64,000 nt of DNA, taken from Sphingobacterium siyangense (lineage in GTDB: Bacteria; Bacteroidota; Bacteroidia; Sphingobacteriales; Sphingobacteriaceae). The stretch spans positions 1 to 64,000 of the forward strand of contig NZ_VLKR01000023.1 in NCBI RefSeq assembly GCF_007830445.1, read 5' to 3'. The notes beneath the pieces are model-generated. The model worked only from the letters and a program-made list of their open reading frames with translations, was not told where the DNA came from and ran no database searches. Shown here piece after piece: positions 63,241-64,000 of this stretch. Numbering within the stretch: the stretch's first letter is position 1; each line of letters starts with the position of its first letter. The position numbers were made by a program, and so were the translations under genes.

Positions 63241-64000
63241 CTAATCGTACAGATAGTTTCTGTAGTTCCGGACATATATTTTAGGCGATATTCCCAAGAT
63301 ATTCCGAAAAACGCGATTGAAGTTAGTGATGCTATTGAAGCCAGCATCATACGCTATTAAAGATATCGAATCGTGCCTACCTAAACCCAATAATTTACAA
63401 GCTTCCCGGATACGCAATTCATTCAGATAGGCTACAAACGTCTTTCCGGTACAATTTTTAAAATATCGGCAAAAAGCATGCGGCGTAAGGTTTGCCTTTT
63501 CAGCTATCTCATCCAAGCTGATATCCTCTTTAAAATGCTCTTCCAAAAATTTACATAATTTTTCAATGCGGAAAGGTTTCGTTAACTCGTTTTTGGGCGA
63601 TTGTACGCCAGAAAGTGGTTCCAGTTCAGCGAATACCTTACTCAGTGATTTTAACAAGTAGAAAAAATTCACGAGTTGATCCAGGAAGTCAGACTTTTGC
63701 AGTATTTCAATCAGATAACTTACCTGTGGCAGATGTTTCGTCGGAACTTTAAATCCCCGCTGACATTTATTCAGAAAATCGAGCAGATTTCGAAGTTCGG
63801 GCATCATTGACATCGGAGACAATGCGCCATTTGTACTAAAAAAGCAAGAAACAGACCGCACAAATCCGCCCGCGATAAAACTTTTAAAAACATGGGCCTG
63901 ATTTGCTCCCAGAAGAAAAATGTCACCGGGCTGAAAATCATGTACATTATCGTCGACGAATAGTTGGCCGATACCCTCTTTAATCCAAATTAATTGGTAT
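63241..64000 (-). CDS. AraC-family regulator, partial (5' end outside the window)
   Basis: At least 253 codons. Coding sense continues past the ATG at 63861 to the window edge: YQLIWIKEGIGQLFVDDNVH, DFQPGDIFLLGANQAHVFKS is the cupin-type sensor domain. The C-terminal half has the double helix-turn-helix (EDISLDEIAEKANLTPHAFC, SLIAYDAGFNSITNFNRVF). It lies upstream of, and on the same strand as, the susCD operon, so it is the likely local regulator. Confidence 0.9.
   Translation of the reverse strand, partial: YQLIWIKEGIGQLFVDDNVHDFQPGDIFLLGANQAHVFKSFIAGGFVRSVSCFFSTNGALSPMSMMPELRNLLDFLNKCQRGFKVPTKHLPQVSYLIEILQKSDFLDQLVNFFYLLKSLSKVFAELEPLSGVQSPKNELTKPFRIEKLCKFLEEHFKEDISLDEIAEKANLTPHAFCRYFKNCTGKTFVAYLNELRIREACKLLGLGRHDSISLIAYDAGFNSITNFNRVFRNILGISPKIYVRNYRNYLYD

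Overview
The window looks like a chromosome segment of a soil or host-associated Bacteroidota, most like Sphingobacterium or Pedobacter. Reasons: three SusC/SusD outer-membrane pairs, many Cys-anchored lipoproteins, promoters with the TAnnTTTG -7 element, and families typical of Sphingobacteriaceae (GH92, GH110, DUF6055/DUF4859-type proteins, a PepSY ferric-reductase-like protein). I see no rRNA, tRNA, CRISPR array, phage module or intact insertion sequence. Function calls rest on motifs and remembered family patterns; no searches were run.

Layout. (1) 0.2-23.3 kb, glycan utilisation: SusD-SusC and a GH92 mannosidase on the minus strand; a GH110 alpha-1,3-galactosidase, a sulfatase and a membrane-anchored metallo-beta-lactamase-fold hydrolase on the plus strand; AraC and Crp regulators; a two-component pair; a GH29 fucosidase; a second SusD-SusC pair. 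Four perfect 11-bp tandem repeats lie in front of the fucosidase and beside the two-component genes. (2) 23.9-27.9 kb, redox and small genes: alpha/beta hydrolase, peroxiredoxin plus DsbA-like oxidoreductase, SMI1/KNR4 protein, hypotheticals. (3) 28.0-33.9 kb, nitrite assimilation: FNR-like regulator, nirB-nirD-FNT channel-outer-membrane protein operon, and a divergent SUMT gene that would supply siroheme precursor. (4) 34.0-45.0 kb, mixed genes with several broken ones: DeoR, MFS and glyoxalase fragments, TonB-MORN protein, thioredoxin-like protein, DUF6454 and GDPD relics, AraC and TonB-receptor fragments, PepSY protein. (5) 45.3-50.3 kb: a HipBST-type toxin-antitoxin operon, then a catalase-like / DyP peroxidase / unknown 185-residue protein operon. 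(6) 51.1-54.0 kb: hypotheticals and decayed lipoprotein genes. (7) 54.1-64 kb: a second polysaccharide-utilisation-type locus of AraC regulator, SusC, SusD, a fasciclin-DUF4859 lipoprotein, a DUF5007-like lipoprotein and a DUF6055 zinc-protease-like lipoprotein.

Two themes stand out. The first locus carries enzymes that together could strip alpha-galactose, fucose, mannose and sulfate from complex glycans such as blood-group or mucin-type chains. The second theme is scars. There are at least eight gene remnants or fused junctions: GH43 tail, YoaK-like tail, SDR-AraC fusion, MFS/glyoxalase head-to-head truncation, DUF6454 and GDPD deletions, AraC/TonB-receptor head-to-head truncation, and the hipT/HAD tail-to-tail junction. 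There is also a lipoprotein split by an in-frame stop and a 20-copy CTTG repeat. These indicate repeated internal deletions, or assembly misjoins that read checking would reveal.
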